A stretch of DNA of 64,000 nt, taken from DASWJZ01 sp963792885 (GTDB lineage: Bacteria > Pseudomonadota > Alphaproteobacteria > Rhizobiales > Afifellaceae). The notes under the pieces were generated by a model. The model worked only from the letters and a program-made list of their open reading frames with translations. It ran no database searches and had not been told where the DNA came from. Where the stretch lies: positions 62,001 to 126,000 of the forward strand of contig CAWBXX010000007.1 of assembly GCA_963792885.1 (NCBI GenBank), written 5' to 3'. Every line of letters begins with the position of its first letter. Positions within the stretch are counted from its first letter, which is position 1. Shown piece by piece: positions 63,924 through 64,000 of the stretch. The position numbers and the translations under genes were made by a program.

Positions 63924-64000
63924 GACCTACTCCCTGATCGGTTGTTCACCGGGAGAGGCAAAGCAAGGTGCATGCCATCCATGACGGCCGGAATCCCGCT

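Overview
The window is GC-rich chromosomal DNA from an alphaproteobacterium, most likely in or near the Hyphomicrobiales (Rhizobiales). The evidence is the gene order carB / carA / yqeY / dnaG / rpoD, a 693-residue RpoD with the long alphaproteobacterial N-terminal half, a urea transporter fused in order to a urease operon, and two intergenic palindrome types that are typical of that order. The genus cannot be fixed from the sequence alone.

Layout. 1-10.7 kb is a housekeeping block: carB (running off the left edge), carA, yqeY, dnaG and rpoD, with small regulatory, membrane and secreted proteins between them. 10.7-16.8 kb is an accessory region: a sialidase-like beta-propeller gene with a duplicated C-terminal domain, small proteins of unknown role, a decayed second copy of the 3' end of rpoD, and an IS3-family (IS407-type) insertion sequence that cuts a large unknown gene in two. 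16.8-25.3 kb carries envelope and signalling genes: an OmpA-domain lipoprotein-like protein, a receiver-PAS-GGDEF-EAL protein, a class III nucleotide cyclase and secreted proteins. 25.3-27.0 kb is a compact restriction-modification module: HigA-like HTH, MT-A70 methylase, BglII-like nuclease. 27.0-39.6 kb has ettA, a cell-surface glycan cluster, two tandem terC genes, galE, a metallophosphoesterase and a YfcG/YghU-type glutathione transferase.

39.8-51.9 kb holds a maleylacetate reductase and a long leftward operon. That operon joins a polyol/sugar-type ABC transporter (binding protein, two permeases, a small membrane protein, two ATPases) to a PTS-driven dihydroxyacetone kinase (DhaL, DhaM, its own HPr and EI, DhaK). 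This suggests uptake of a glycerol-like compound and phosphorylation of its C3 ketone with phosphoenolpyruvate. 52.2-64 kb is a leftward urea-use locus, urtABCDE followed by ureDABCEFG, with three extra genes inserted: a GFA-family protein, a 39-residue membrane peptide and a 180-residue membrane protein.

Sequence quality. About 22 places need a single-base correction to restore a gene, including essential genes (carA, carB, dnaG). Most are one extra base, and at least four are an extra T inside what would be a GANTC site. These look like uncorrected read errors, not real pseudogenes, so broken genes are annotated here across their full span. The clear real lesions are the IS-split gene, the rpoD 3' fragment, the receiver remnant and the cyclase fragment.
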